This document shows, piece after piece, positions 1 through 11,999 of a DNA stretch of 64,000 nt. Every line of letters begins with the position of its first letter. Within the stretch, counting starts at the first letter, position 1. The notes under the pieces are model-generated. The model ran no database searches. It was not told the DNA's origin and was given only the letters and a program-made list of their open reading frames with translations. Source of the DNA: Angiostrongylus vasorum (lineage: Eukaryota > Nematoda > Chromadorea > Rhabditida > Metastrongylidae). The position numbers were made by a program, and so were the translations under genes. The stretch is taken from the NCBI GenBank assembly GCA_018806985.1, contig JADANN010000095.1:62001-126000 (forward strand), in the 5' to 3' direction.

Positions 1-772
1 CTCCATTTCGGGTTGATGGTAGAGAGTGGAATTCACCGAACACGATGGAGCTGCGTAGCCTAAAAATCTTGTTCAGAAACTGACATTCTGCAAAATTTCT
101 AAAGATCTAAGTTTTAAAACCGTAGAAAAAACATTCAAATAGTTTTTTCTAGAAAAAAAACAAAGGCATTAAAAAAAGGCATCCGAAGAAAGGTATGCGG
201 ATGAAAAAGTACAAATGGTGGATTTTTTCCATCATTCGTAGCCTTTCTTAAAGAAATTTTACGACAGATTGAAGAAAATCACAGCCTACAAACCAATATC
301 AATCACTTAACAAACTTCAATCTGGTTTAAAACTATAATCTAAGAGCTGTGAAAAGTGTAAGTAAACTTTATTCAGAGATGTAATTTTCCTAACAAAGCA
401 TACTGACCTGTTTGATTGACAGGTCCACCATCATGCAGTAGACTCTGCAGGTACTGTATGTACCGTACAGCTTCACGTAGAGTATCAGCTTTTGAAAGTT
501 TTTTTATTGATGCCGGCCTTTGGAACACGATTTCGTAGCAGATCAAATCCATGATTTACCTAGAAACACAGTACACTTCTTCCTTCAACATAGTATGGGC
601 AGAAATCTTCCCAGAAGCACTTGCTACTCAGTAAAAGAATAGTTTAAAAAACGGACCCAATACTTAAAAATTAAACACTTTAATCTTTACACGACACCTG
701 ATGTACACGATTACGCTCACGCGCATTCCGCCTTTCCTGATTAGGACGAGGTCCACGTAGTTGAGAAGACAT
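1..772 (-). CDS. Achaete-scute-type bHLH transcription factor, 3 exons, 3' end off window
   Basis: Proneural-type bHLH DNA-binding regulator, inferred from its domain. Exon 1 is 772-698 (ATG at 772-770, 25 codons) and ends with the basic region RRNARERNRVHQ. Donor GT lies at 697-696. Exon 2 is 559-408, after a TTTCTAG acceptor, and gives helix 1 (VNHGFDLLRNRVP), the loop, and helix 2 (LSKADTLREAVRYIQYLQ). Exon 3 starts at 59 after ATTTTTAG and runs off the window; it is serine-rich (GYAAPSCSVNS). Splice phases agree across both introns. Helix 1 and helix 2 are in different frames: the A7 run at 505-499 has one base too many, and six A would restore KKLSK. The basic region joined to VNHGFD reminds me of C. 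elegans HLH-14, from memory only. A degenerate SINE lies about 160 bases upstream. Domain assignment is firm; the exact paralogue is not. Confidence 0.85.
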
Positions 773-927
773 CGCTCAATGAGGTCGACGCACCGTACAA
801 TGGCGACCGTCACCGACTTGCTTACGCTACCAATCCGCCCCCCCCACTCGGCTCCGCCTACGAATAGAGATCTAAAATCAAGATGAAAAATGTGCTTCAG
901 AGTTTTCATCCTCAGCTTTATAATATT

Positions 928-1160
928 GGATAGAGTGGCGATTAGAGGCAATCTGAAATACACATGTGGTTGCGTGTTCAATTCTGCGCGTTTAGATGAC
1001 CAATCCATCAAGTTCGTCGCAGTCGACGATACCAGAGTTTTCTGGGAAGACAGAAACACTGGCTCGCTCTACCAGCTTGTCCCGGAAAAAAGCCAAATAT
1101 GCGTTCACCGTCCTCTACCATGCTGGTGATATCAAATGCAAAGCGCATCCCTCATGGATT
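928..1160 (+). repeat. SINE-A copy, old and degenerate
   Basis: Follows the SINE-A consensus in order: a tRNA-like head (GTGGCGATTAGAGG), an ACTGGCTCG block, AAAGCCAAATATGCGTTCA, then GCGCATCCCTCATGGATTG. It is far more diverged than the copy at 31036. It lies just upstream of the bHLH start codon. Confidence 0.6.
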
Positions 1161-1164
1161 GTTC

Positions 1165-1508
1165 AATGTTGACCCTCTATCCTCATCTTTATTCCTTAAA
1201 CATAATTTTTAAGTTTGCCTACCAAGAAATTAGACCGTCATTTCTTTAAGGTATATATTACTTCGGTCTTGTTTAGATGCTGGGAGAATTTTTTTTGAAC
1301 TTCGCCCTGTTGCTACATTCCCTAATATCGTCCATAATTATCGATAACGCAATACATCATCCTTCACACGATATTCAACTCCAATAAGAAAACTTCTGTT
1401 CTTAAAAAAGAAGCTTTGTAAGCCTTGCTTTGCATGTGGCTAAATTAAATAAGTCAATATAAAAACTTTCGCTGTGCAACCACATAATAGAGGGAGATCT
1501 CCTTGAAG

Positions 1509-1559
<51 letters not shown>

Positions 1560-3905
1560 ATATATATATGTGTACATACATATATATATCAACAAGATCC
1601 ATGGTAAAAAAATCACCACCTGCAACACCCATAATCCTTTTAATACTGGGGTGACTCAATTAGGTCTAGTAAAGTCTTCATTTAGCCTCTCGTGTCGCGC
1701 ACAAGAGCTGCTCAGTGGCTCCACTCGCTCGAGAGACACCAATTACATTACACTTCCGTTATTATTGTTTCCATTTTCATTGTATTTGGAGCAAGAAGCA
1801 ACCACGAAAATCACTTAATTTTAAGCAGATTACTCTCAGAGATTTTCTCCGAAGAAAGAGTAGGCTTGATATGCTTACGGATTGCCTCTTAGAAGGGCTA
1901 TTCCAGAGTAGAACAAGGGGTTTCGTCACTGCTGGTGACTTCAAACTATTTGCGTCAACCATTTTATTTCCTAGTTTACTGTGAACGGACGTGCATCGAA
2001 GAATCCACGTTCAGATAAGCACGCCAAAATATTTAATCAAAAAGGATTCGGATACGGATAGTATGTGCCAGTCCAGTACTTCCCAATATGCGGTGTGTCA
2101 GTAGAATCAGTTCAGTATTTGGTACCCTATTATATTTTCCTCAAACGCCATTCTATACGAAGCTTTCCGAAAAAAAACTCTTTTTCAAACTAAAGTCAGG
2201 TTGATCGACTATCCTTATTTCTTTGTGAAATAAATGATATTCTCGGTTTTTTGAATTCATGATAGACCTCTCTAGCTGAAAGACTGAACAACTATAATGA
2301 TATGTTGAACAATAGAAGGAAAAGATTGTGTTATCGCTAGCACTGTACTCTTCTACCTATTCACTGACGTCGGTATGAGAAAAAACTTTGTCGATATGAC
2401 CGGAAGTTGAGCTGATGAGCATATGTGAGCTGGTGGCAAATCGCTGCATAGATTCATTGAATCATCTTTTGGAATTTATTAAATTCGCTTATGGATTGAG
2501 TAGTGCAGTGGTAATTATCTCATCTAAACGCGAATGGCCCAAACTACGCAAGCACTGGCTCGATGCTACACGGGGCTTTCAAGCCTCAGATCGGATCGCG
2601 AAATTGGAACCAGACTTTTCTGGGGCGCACTCGCTTCCTCTAATCCACGTAGGAACGCCCAAGCACGGCTGTCTCAGAATTCCAGGATGAATGGACATGC
2701 TCAGCATTCTATGGCATTCACCGCTAAGATCAAAGCTCTTCCAAGCAACAGGCGAAATCACAACCAGTGAAGTTTTTGGATGACAGACGTGAGGAAATGA
2801 ACAGTATGCAGGAAAAGCTAGGATTAGCACAGTGTGATATATGGGTTGACGGGTTATGCAATGATGAAGAAAATATTGAATACGCAGTCACTTTATATGC
2901 ATTCTAGCTTTTTATGGTTTATTGTTCGTTAAGTAAACATAAAAAATCTCACTAAAGTTCTAATTAGTGACAAGTTATTTTTACAGCGAACTCCGTGTTT
3001 TGATGACACAACATAACAAAATAAATATCCCGGTCTCAATCGGCACGTATCAGAGAAAAATTTTTAGTCAGCTTCTGAATTTTGATTTTCCGAAACTGAG
3101 TCGATCATGGATTTCAAACTAATAAAATGAGACAGTGTCGTTCATTTAATTTCTCGGCGTTGCGTGATTTGGTTGCCGGACAAAGGTTTTCAAACCAGCA
3201 CGAACGAAATCAACAAGAGGAAGATCGTGGATCGGAGTCGGTTAAGGTGGTGGAAAGTCTAATTGCCCCTTCAAATGCGGGAATGTTATTCCTATTTTCA
3301 TTGTTAAGTCCGTGATTGCTTCCAGGCAGTGCGTATTGATTGAAGAAATCCACTGGAATAAGAGAAAAAACGTTGTAACTATTGGATAGAGCTTAGCAAT
3401 CTACTAAAAAAAACACTAATAAGAAAACTTGTTATGTTTTCTGTAAAAATCTAATCAGTAAGCACAAAGAAATGTTGAAGCTATATTTATTCTAAAATGA
3501 TCGCCACTTCTTTCATTCTTCAGTGAAAATGTTCACATCAATCATTTGGAAATCAGTCAGAGAATCTCGGTGTTCTGCATCCAAATCTGCTAATTTCTTC
3601 ACCTATATATCTACTTCTACTCATAAAATCAACGAAAAGCACTAGCAGGAAATCTGTATAATATTGCAACCTACTGGAAAATACTATCTGAACTCGCATC
3701 GATAACGATCTTCTTAAGGATTTATGAACTAAGAGAAAACATCTGTAAAGCATTCCTGTCGGCGGCTAGTTCGTTCTCTACTAAATGTTTTGCTGCCGAA
3801 GCTCTATGTCGCAGTCGTTAGAGATTGCTTAAATCTACACAGATTTTACTCTGCTAACAAACTGAGTAGGGTTAACCCGCTGAGGAATAAGGTCCAGTCT
3901 TACTA
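1165..3905. other. Unassigned intergenic DNA
   Basis: Apart from the (AT)n run I see no exon with credible splice sites and no clear repeat. A stretch at about 2545-2660 carries broken phrases that resemble SINE-A, but in scrambled order. Confidence 0.5.
1509..1557. repeat. (AT)n microsatellite
   Basis: About 24 uninterrupted AT units, followed by a less pure AT-rich stretch to about 1588. The repeated YIYIYI open frames across it are artefacts. Confidence 0.95.
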
Positions 3906-3911
3906 TGACTC

Positions 3912-4260
3912 TACTCACTTGGACACTTGGACGGGCTGTCCTCACTCGTTGTAAGAGCCTTAGCATATCCTCCATTTTCCGGAGTCTTGGTGGTCTAGCC
4001 ACTGTGTTCTGCCCCATATCGTCATCACCACAGGCAGTCGCCGGATCACAGCGAGATTTGCCACCATGCGACTAGTTTGATACCAGGACGGTGGTGGATC
4101 TTAGTATTGCTTTACTCTTAGGTGGGCCACCTGATGGAAACGCCGTAAACCTTCTCAGCTTGGGAGACCCCGCGGTGGAACGAATCTCACCGCTGTACAT
4201 CGCAGCGTAACACTCGGGAACAATTCCCAGCCACGATGAGGTGGTAAACCGTTAGGAGGA
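3912..4260 (-). repeat. SINE-B copy, near full length
   Basis: The reverse complement starts TCCTCCTAACGGTTTACC and contains CTCATCGTGGCTGG, GCTGCGATGTACAGCGG, GGTCTCCCAAGCTGAGAA and TTTCCATCAGG. It ends CGAGTGAGGACAGCCCGTCC followed by a decayed CCAAGT repeat. The same unit recurs at 26488, 39648, 45950, 48389 and 59592. The 3' end resembles the RTE-A 3' end. Confidence 0.85.
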
Positions 4261-4264
4261 CTGT

Positions 4265-7115
4265 GACTCATGTGCTAATTACTACTACTTCTGGTTCAAC
4301 TCGCAACATTACCACCACATTTCTTTTACTTGGATATGCTTTACAATGAGAACACAATTTATGGTATTGGTCACGACGTCACATGGTCAATTCAATCTCA
4401 TTTGGTAGAGTGTTTATTCGTAAATACCCATAAAATCTCAGCAGAAATGAAAACACAGCAGTGATTTCGAAACTGCCGCTCGAATCGTTTCTGCAGCTGG
4501 CGTTCAGAATCTGGTATCTATAGGATTATCCGCCGTTCCAAGGTTAAGCGAAAAGCTACGCTCAGCGCTAAACAATCTCGACCCCTGCTCAGCCAGTGTG
4601 AACCTTCCGCATCGTATTCGTTCCATAAATCAAATGTTTTCATAAACTCTTTGCAGTTTTGAATAACGAAGAGAGAAGGATGACTAAGTACAAGTTTATT
4701 TAACAAGTAAGCTAGAGGAGAAATACATTCAATCGCTACTGAGATTAATCGCCTTTGTAATCGCTTATGTTTTTAAGCATATTCCTGGCCTGGGAGACAC
4801 ATTAATGAACAAGAGATGGTGAAAAAAATTGGTCTCACAAATCAAATCCCTTTATACGCTGTTGGATATTTCAAAAAAGAGGAGGAGAGAAATGACTAAG
4901 TACAAGTTATTTAAAAGGGAAGTTACAGAATAAATGTACTTAAGCGCACCAGTTCAACCAGCTTTGTAATCGTTCGTGGTTAAAGTATAGATCTAGCCCC
5001 CGAAGACAGATGAGTGAATAGGCAAGGTGAAGAAACTCGTCTATCATCATCATAGTAGGGGAAACAGTGGAAGGTGTAGAATAACTAAATTAAAATCCTA
5101 TCCATCTTTTATACAAGCACCACTTTTTCTCGAATGAAACTCTCTAACTGACGCATCCTATATTTTTAAAAGATTTTCAGAGAGTCGACTAGTTAGAAAA
5201 ACTAGTGATTTTCTCTGTCCGGAATTTATCAAAGCACATATGTGCTGCAGAACGACACAGCTTTTCAATATAAAGAAAAACGTCATCGCTAAGAATTGAC
5301 ACGTCTGCGGGACTTAAAGGAATCATGGAGAAAGAACTGCTCGAACAGCAAGTGATAGGGTGACCGTCATACTTGCAGAATACTTGAACAGATTATTCGT
5401 CCACATTCAGTGGTTTGGCAAGATTCTTTTCTTTCACATATTTGTGAGAAGGGTCCATGGATCTGGTTTGGTGAAACGGAGGAAGAAATGAGATTCGATG
5501 GCAAAAGTACGAGGTGAAAAATCAATGCACAATCAACTGAACTTGCACTTGTTTGCCTTTCATCGTTCTTTTTTTCAGAGCACATAAAAGAATGATGAGC
5601 AAAACGAAAAAAAAAGGGAAAATAAATACCGATCCCTCCTAGGAGGAACCCTTTACTTGATAATCCCATACTTTGCCGGCATTAAGAGTTTGAGGGAGCG
5701 GTTTGGTCACCGATTCGTCCATCACTACCATCCATGCCGCCATGCGTTTTACTCATCAAACAGCTGCCTTTGAGATGCCGGCCGTAAACGCGCTTCTTAA
5801 ATGTGTAAAAACGACTCCGAAAAAAAACCACCCACAAAGTACCATTCGGGTGGTCTGCTTTCCAGCCAAATGCGAGAGAAAAAAAAACGAACCTTGTGAT
5901 TTGGCGCACGCGCCTCGTTGTCTACCACGTTACGCCGGGAACTCACGGTTTTTCAAGTGAAGCGTTTTCACTTTAGCAAAAACTCTACTGCTTTGAATTA
6001 ATTTGCTTGCCACAGATATTCAATGAACTAAAATCTTGTAACTAATCACGAAACATCTTCGCTTTTCTTGCTCGATTCTCATACTTATCATTTAAAGAAA
6101 AAATGTTTTCGATGTTGATCTACGTTGTAGAGGTGATAGTGGGTTGGGAAGTCAAAAAAAACGTTTTTATTTCTAGCTGAACTCCCTCGGAAGGGCTCAG
6201 TCGGGTACATAATGGTTGGTCAGTGTCTGTGGTAATGATCCGAAAACGCGTTAGCTCGGTTATCACAGAGTTCCAGAGAGAATCGACTATGACACCATCC
6301 AATCACTTCCATAAAGAACAGAAAGGTTCTCAAGCAACAGTCGAATACATCCGTAAATCTGAAGAAATTCGTGGACAACGAAAGTGAGGAAAGGAATCGA
6401 ATAAAAATAGGTGCTGGGAGCGCATGTGATATCGGATTGTTCAAAAGATTAAGTTAATTCCTTTTATTGTAAAATAAAATTTACTAAGTCTACTTATCAT
6501 TAGCTCTCTACATGACAGTTTCAGTGAACTCTACTTGAACTACGCCAGTTGCTAGAAACTTAACATAACTCGCCATCCATTGTCACTATTCATAAAAGAA
6601 TGTTCACCAACTCCAATGCAGTTTTGGTGAATTCGGGTTAGTTTTGATTGCAGCATTTCATAAATTTCAATACGACGACGCCAGAGTTTAACCAACCGCC
6701 TGTTGTCGAACATAGCTGCCCAAGGAGAAATACTGTCAGTAGTCAGTCATGACAAAACCAATTCACACTTACTTCAACTAAATAACTTATGATGAGTTAA
6801 TGAGAGCTAGAGGGTGCTAAACAGCTTGGTATCAGTTTGTCGGAAATTACCCTAAGCAACTACTTAGATGGAGAATGGTCGAAATCTCAATACGGAGATG
6901 CTCTGGAGTATTTTTTCGATGGTTGCTTAGATCCTACACAATAGAAAGACTGCATTCTAACTAATTCTAAGCTATGCGACCAATATATGATTCCCACATT
7001 TTATTATAATCCTTTTTTTCTCATTGCGTTTTGATAGGTAGAAGCTGAGAATGAAGTGAATTAAAGTAAGTCTGGTCTTGTGGTCAACATGGCAGACGAA
7101 AAGCTAGCTTATCGT
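4265..7115. other. Unassigned intergenic DNA
   Basis: No exon or repeat family recognised. Short frames at 5682-5960 overlap on both strands and lack splice signals or family resemblance. Confidence 0.5.
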
Positions 7116-7119
7116 CACA

Positions 7120-7256
7120 TAAAGTCCAGACAAGTCTGGTACCAATTTGCCGACCCCGAAGAGATGAGGGGGCTTGTTGGGCCCTGGGCGCAGGGGATCG
7201 ATTCCATGAGTGTGTCGTAGTGGCGCCTCCAACCACTGCGCCACACACACCCTTTT
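7120..7256 (-). repeat. SINE-A copy, 5' part only
   Basis: The reverse complement shows the head GTGTGGCGCAGTGGTTGGAG, the box-B-like GGAATCGATCCCC, then CGGCAAATTGGTACCAGACT. The SINE 3' half is missing. Confidence 0.85.
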
Positions 7257-7259
7257 CCG

Positions 7260-8940
7260 TCGTATCGTCGTGCTCTATTATCGTCACATACAGCACGAAA
7301 TTTTTCTTCACTACAATGTCAAGCTTCTTCACTGTTCAAAGCTTAAGCAATGATACTAAATAAAAGTACATCGAAAGATTATAAATGTCAACACTGATTT
7401 TGGTTTTTTTTATCTCAATTCATTTCTCTTCGGAACAAATAGGTAAGAGAGAAATGCGCACTTAGCAGAACATTTAGAACAGCAGAGCTTCTACCCCTTT
7501 ATGTTTCCATTTTTGTCAGTTTTGGTCATAATTCCTAGAGTTGTTGTTTTAGCCTAGTTTGCACTAGTTACCTTCATACGTTCGTTTTCAGCGTCACCAC
7601 TTTTTTATCATTTGGTTCTCTCGTCCTTACTCACATTCCTCCGTTCTTCTCTCTTCTTCATCTTCGTTCTTTTTCACTTTTATTCTTTCCGTCATTCTAC
7701 GCTTTCTTAAGTACATATTTGACTACTTGCTGAACTTCTCCTTGTCTTTCTTCAACAGATTAAGAAACTATCGTATAAGGGATCATTTACCATATTCACT
7801 ATCTCTTTGCTTTGCCAAATCCTTAATTAGCAGTGTGATTTTTTAGGGATTAGCAACAAAATGGAGAGCATTGCATCGTTGATCGTCACTAATTTGTAAG
7901 TACTCTCGAGCGATAACGATCACAGTAATCTAAACTGATCCACGAAGAAAGGCACATAACCCACACCTGTCCGGCTTGATAACATCGCGGCAGTATTGAA
8001 AGACTACTTAGATGGTCAGATCAGCACCAAATTATAATTCTAATTAGTAAGAATAAAGAAATGAGTTGGAAGATGATAGAAAGAAAGAAATGAAGCAAGC
8101 ATAGGAAATTAGAAGAATTTCGGTACTCGCACACTCTCTGGTTTCTTCAGATTTGGGCTAAATCCTTTCCCGAGGAGATTTCTGTGTCACTGAGATGAAT
8201 TTGGTAGTTTTTGCGTTGAAAATTTCAGAGTAACATTTGTTGATGCAAGACATGATGGTGTGAAGCATTAAAGAAAGCGTGCCTTAAATGCAAAAAAAAG
8301 CAACCACATCATTGTGAAGCTTCAGACTAGTGCTATAAAAAAGGCTAAATCATATTGTTTTAGGACAGAAATAAGACTGGAAAAGAACGAATAAAATCAA
8401 TAAGGGGTTGCCATGTGTAGTCCATCTCCCGAAAATGCCAAACGATAATCGTTGTAAAGTACTTTCTACAGTATGCTTACATCGTCTTTGTGATATGTCC
8501 TAGTTACAAAGTATTTTGTACAATTTTTCATCCATTCATAAATGTTCCAGGAAAACATACGAGTATTCCTGTGTGTGAAACAACAACAGACGACAAAACA
8601 AAGTTCACTTCTCGTCGTTCAACTGCCTTCTGCAGTGCTGCTACTCGTATAGTACAGGCAGCTGCTGCACAGTTCAGCGTTGTTTGTTTGACCAGAGTGA
8701 TTGCTTGATTACTTAATGCATGTCTTATTGGTTGCGGTTTGATCAAAGATAATGCCGACCAACCAGTCAAGCACTCTGCTCAGTAAACACTATGCGCGGA
8801 TCGGAAGCACTTTGAGTGAGAAGAGCAATCCAAGGTGAACAGGTTGTGTTTTGACTATCGACGAACCTTCCCTTTCTGGAAATATATCTGAAACAATGAG
8901 CTGCCGTTTTATTCTTGAAGTACATATAGATACAATATAA
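7260..8940. other. Unassigned intergenic DNA
   Basis: AT-rich and pyrimidine-rich tracts (for example 7600-7760). Open frames on both strands at 8490-8770 have no recognisable family or convincing splice sites. Confidence 0.45.
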
Positions 8941-8944
8941 GACT

Positions 8945-9600
8945 ATTAATATAAAATTTATTCAAGAATAGCTAACATTTCAGCTAATTTTGCCTTGTTC
9001 AGCGCTGGGAAACACTGAATTGGTAAGCAGTCTACTTAGCCAAATGCTTTCACAACCTTAAATGAAGAGTATCAAAGCGTGGACTTTAGTCGAAAAAAAA
9101 ACTTCTTTTGAACACTCACTGTTTTAATTCATCGTTTTCTTAATGGGCACCACGAGGTTGTCACTTTATTCCTTATTCACAAAGAAGCTGGTGATTCAGC
9201 GGGTTTCACTTACATCCTGGAAAGATCAAGTTAGCGGCAATAGAGACAGCCAAACACTCCATAACAAAAACAGAAAAAATCATAAAATCAGATTTCAACT
9301 GCACTGAAAACAAAGTAGCTTCTTTCCCACTTACTGCTTTCCATTAGTCTTCCACTGAGTACTTCACGTGTAGACCAACCGTGCAGAGTTCAGTAATGTT
9401 CCCCTCACATTAAAATATAATCTTAAATATTGTGTCAGATCATGTGTAACAACGAGCACTTCCTCGCTGCAGTTTATTTCCGGATTCTACGAATTTATGT
9501 AGAATGCTTCAAGAGTTGTGAGCTCTTACGTTTTCGATTTCTGTGCGAGGATGATAACTCCCGCTTCAAAATCTTCTCCGTTATGTACATTTAATTTTAT
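8945..9600 (-). mobile_element. Two Penelope-like element 3' fragments in tandem
   Basis: The fragment at about 9140-9600 matches the PLE 3' region at 57600-58080 block by block: CACGAGGTTGT, GGAAAGATCAAGTT, GCCAAACACTCCATAAC, GTAGACCAACCGTGCAGAGTTC, then CTGCAGTTTATTTCCGGATT. A second decayed copy of the extreme 3' end lies at about 8945-9080 (AGCTAACATTTCAGC, GCCAAATGCTTTC). Both read on the minus strand; no coding capacity remains. Confidence 0.7.
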
Positions 9601-9959
9601 GCAAAAATGCTTTGATGGGTTTTGCAAGAGCTAAGTTTATCTGAAATATCTGGTGCAACCCGCTGCAACACCAACCACGATCCAGTTAGTTAACTTTTTT
9701 TCAGATATCAGGCGAATTTACTTGAAAATCCATGAACCAGTGAAACGTGAAACTCAGTGAATCGTTTGCTACCTGTCTATTTGTCTATCTCTAATCCGGC
9801 TAATTGTCAAATAATTCGACCGAGCACAAGCAGTCTCCATTCATTCTTATCGCGCGCTAGAACTACCACGCGTGACCCTATCGCTATAGAGACTTGGCAA
9901 AGATCACTTTTTTGGATCGAAAAGTTTTTTCTGTATTATTTCATGCATAATCTTAAACG

Positions 9960-10060
9960 AGTTTGATAAACAGCTTTATTCGGCTAACGTTTCGAAGTGT
10001 TCGTCTTCATCGGAGCCAGCGAAAAGAGTCGACGCTTTACACCTGTTGGTCTTCTTGATG
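9960..10060 (-). mobile_element. PLE 3' end fragment, second subfamily
   Basis: The reverse complement ends CGAAACGTTAGCCGAATAAA, as does the plus-strand piece near 40160. It carries the hammerhead-like core seen in the other PLE ends. Upstream sequence is not recognisable. Confidence 0.45.
9982..10017 (-). ncRNA. Small hammerhead-like ribozyme motif of a PLE
   Basis: The reverse complement has outer stem GGCT/AGCC, core CCGATGA, an internal hairpin, and GAAACGTT. Small hammerhead variants are known from PLEs. The first core strand differs from CUGANGA at its second base, so activity is doubtful. Confidence 0.4.
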
Positions 10061-10064
10061 TGCG

Positions 10065-11225
10065 TCTTCGTCTTCGTATTGAATCGGATCCTCCTCAATG
10101 GAGAATCATTTTATTATGTTTAACCAGATTTTTGGGCAGGAACTTAAATTTCTTGTTTTCTACGCAAGATTGAGGTGATAACCTATTAGGATTGAGAGAG
10201 GGTGGATTGACCCATGGCAACTAAATTATAAGAGCATTAGTTATAATACCACATACACACTGTTTTATTAATACTTACAACAGTCAACAATACAGAGTTT
10301 AAGTACAAGAATGGAGAAAAGGCAAGGTTAGAAGAATAATTAGTTCAAGATATTATATAAGCGGAGTAGCTTTGTTGTATCGAACTCTAAGAATCGGTCA
10401 ACTCTTCGCTGGATCCGCTCCTGGGCCCACCGTGATGTACTTGGATGGTTTATTCCAGTATTTAATAGACTATGCACTTATGTGGGCTAAAAGGATTAAC
10501 CCAAAACTGGATCTTAGAAAGCTGGCTGCTTCATGCAGTTTTCAGTGGAAAGTTTTGGACATACATATAATCTGAGAAAAGTCAAAAAATGAGAGAAATA
10601 TTTTAATCGAGCCATAATAAAGTGAAACCGTTGCTGCAGTTTGTGCTTGACCACGAGAATCATCTATCTTCAAGTCTAGATGGAAGTGAAGCTTCGTAGG
10701 AAACCAAAGTAAATTCAAATGCATCATAGTAAAAAATCTGTTCCATCACTTGAAAGTTAGAAATCTCCGTGTTCTTTAACGCAGCAAAAAAAAGACCTAG
10801 TGCAAGTTCTGAAGAAACAACTGAGAGAAATCTGTGAACTTTCACTGGACAGAAAGTTCATGTAGTGATGACGATGAAATGTGTTGCAAATTTCGCTATG
10901 CTTGCGACATGTGGTCCATATTTGATTCATGGTGGTTGTTATATACGAAGGCGGTTAAAATAAGTTGGACTCAATAAAGGACTGTGTCATAGCTTCAAAA
11001 CTGTGAAAGAGACCTGCACTCTAAATTTTTTTAGGCTCTGTCGCACTTTTGGAAACGTGTTGAATGATGTTAATCAGTTGTTTTGCTCTAAGCAGGTGTT
11101 TTAAAGTGTTTTTAAATCAGGAGGGCTCTTGCACGGAAGTCATTCATTTCTTGTTGTTGATTTCGCCGTCACATATCTGACCCGAATTTGAAGCTCTAAA
11201 ATTGCCGCCACCTTGATTAAACATA
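10065..11225. other. Unassigned intergenic DNA
   Basis: An open frame on the plus strand at 10372-10575 has protein-like composition but no splice support or family match. Nothing else recognised. Confidence 0.4.
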
Positions 11226-11276
11226 GAATCGTTTCTTAGCCAGTAATAGGTTTTTTCTCTGGCCGCAGATGTATTT

Positions 11277-11365
11277 AATGGTGCGCGAAACCGTTGCGAT
11301 CGAGCCGTTTTCGCGGCAGGACGCGATGACGCGGTGTACGGTAGCTGTCTTGTGAGGATACCGCC
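11277..11365 (-). mobile_element. Possible Tc1/mariner helix-turn-helix relic
   Basis: The minus strand encodes YPHKTATVHRVIASC followed by RENGSIATVSRT. This resembles the second helix-turn-helix of Tc1/mariner-type DNA-binding domains (TVHRVI...R.NGS). No catalytic region or terminal inverted repeats were seen, and frames shift on both sides. Confidence 0.25.
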
Positions 11366-11842
11366 ATGTTTGATGTTGCCGTCATTGCGACTCCTTCAGT
11401 AGTCATTCGTCTACAAAACAAATGCACACTCAACAACAAGCGTTGGACGGTGGTCGTAATTACAGGGTGGCAGTAATTTAGATGAATTCGATGGGGTTCT
11501 CCTCAAGCGAGAGAAAGACATTTCTGAAACGAAGTGGAGGTCGACGACACCAGTGCTATTAATATGACGACCAGGAATTCATAACAACTGAGGTTGATTT
11601 TTTTAGTAACTAAAAATCTAGTTAGACACGAATGTTTGGTGCTGAATCACTTCAACCAAGTTTGATGAACTGCTGAGGAACTGTGGGAGGGCTGCGCTAC
11701 AGACAGTTTGAAACGGTGGTTTATTAGCACTAAAAAAGGAATTGATTCCACTTATGAATACTTGAGAGAATACTTTAGAACGCCTTCTTTTTGGTAAATG
11801 CATAAAAGGTTCTCCTTGTAGTAATCCCAACGGTCGACTTTT

Positions 11843-11995
11843 TTATTAACCTCGGCATTGATCAAATAATTTTTTATATTCTCGTTGAGTAAACACGAAG
11901 TGCTTTACTCTGTGGCTCGGTAAAGCTGAGATTTCGGCTGAGTTCGCCTTCCTCAGGGCGTGGAAAGGTCAAGTTGACTGCAATCTCACAGAAAT
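11843..11995 (-). mobile_element. PLE 3' end fragment
   Basis: Shares ACCTCGGCATTGA, AATTCTT/AATTTTT, TTCTCGTTGAGTAAACACGA and GCCTTCCTCAGGGCGTGGAA with the PLE end at 57562-57710. Homology stops near 11995, before the GIY-YIG region. Confidence 0.7.
11925..11960 (-). ncRNA. Small hammerhead-like ribozyme motif of a PLE
   Basis: The reverse complement reads CTGAGGA, then a GGC/GCC hairpin, then GAAATCTCAGC. It keeps CUGANGA and GAAA at the expected spacing. Confidence 0.45.
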
Positions 11996-11999
11996 CTGG

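Noticed and set aside
664..1059. 131-codon minus-strand open frame over the bHLH exon
   Set aside because: It reads the bHLH exon in the wrong frame; the real frame gives the basic region and splices at 698.
2545..2660. SINE-A copy
   Set aside because: Phrases resemble SINE-A (AAATTGGAACCAGACTTTTC), but their order is scrambled and identity is low.
10372..10575. Protein-coding exon (67 codons)
   Set aside because: Protein-like composition, but no splice signals, no family, and a single short frame.
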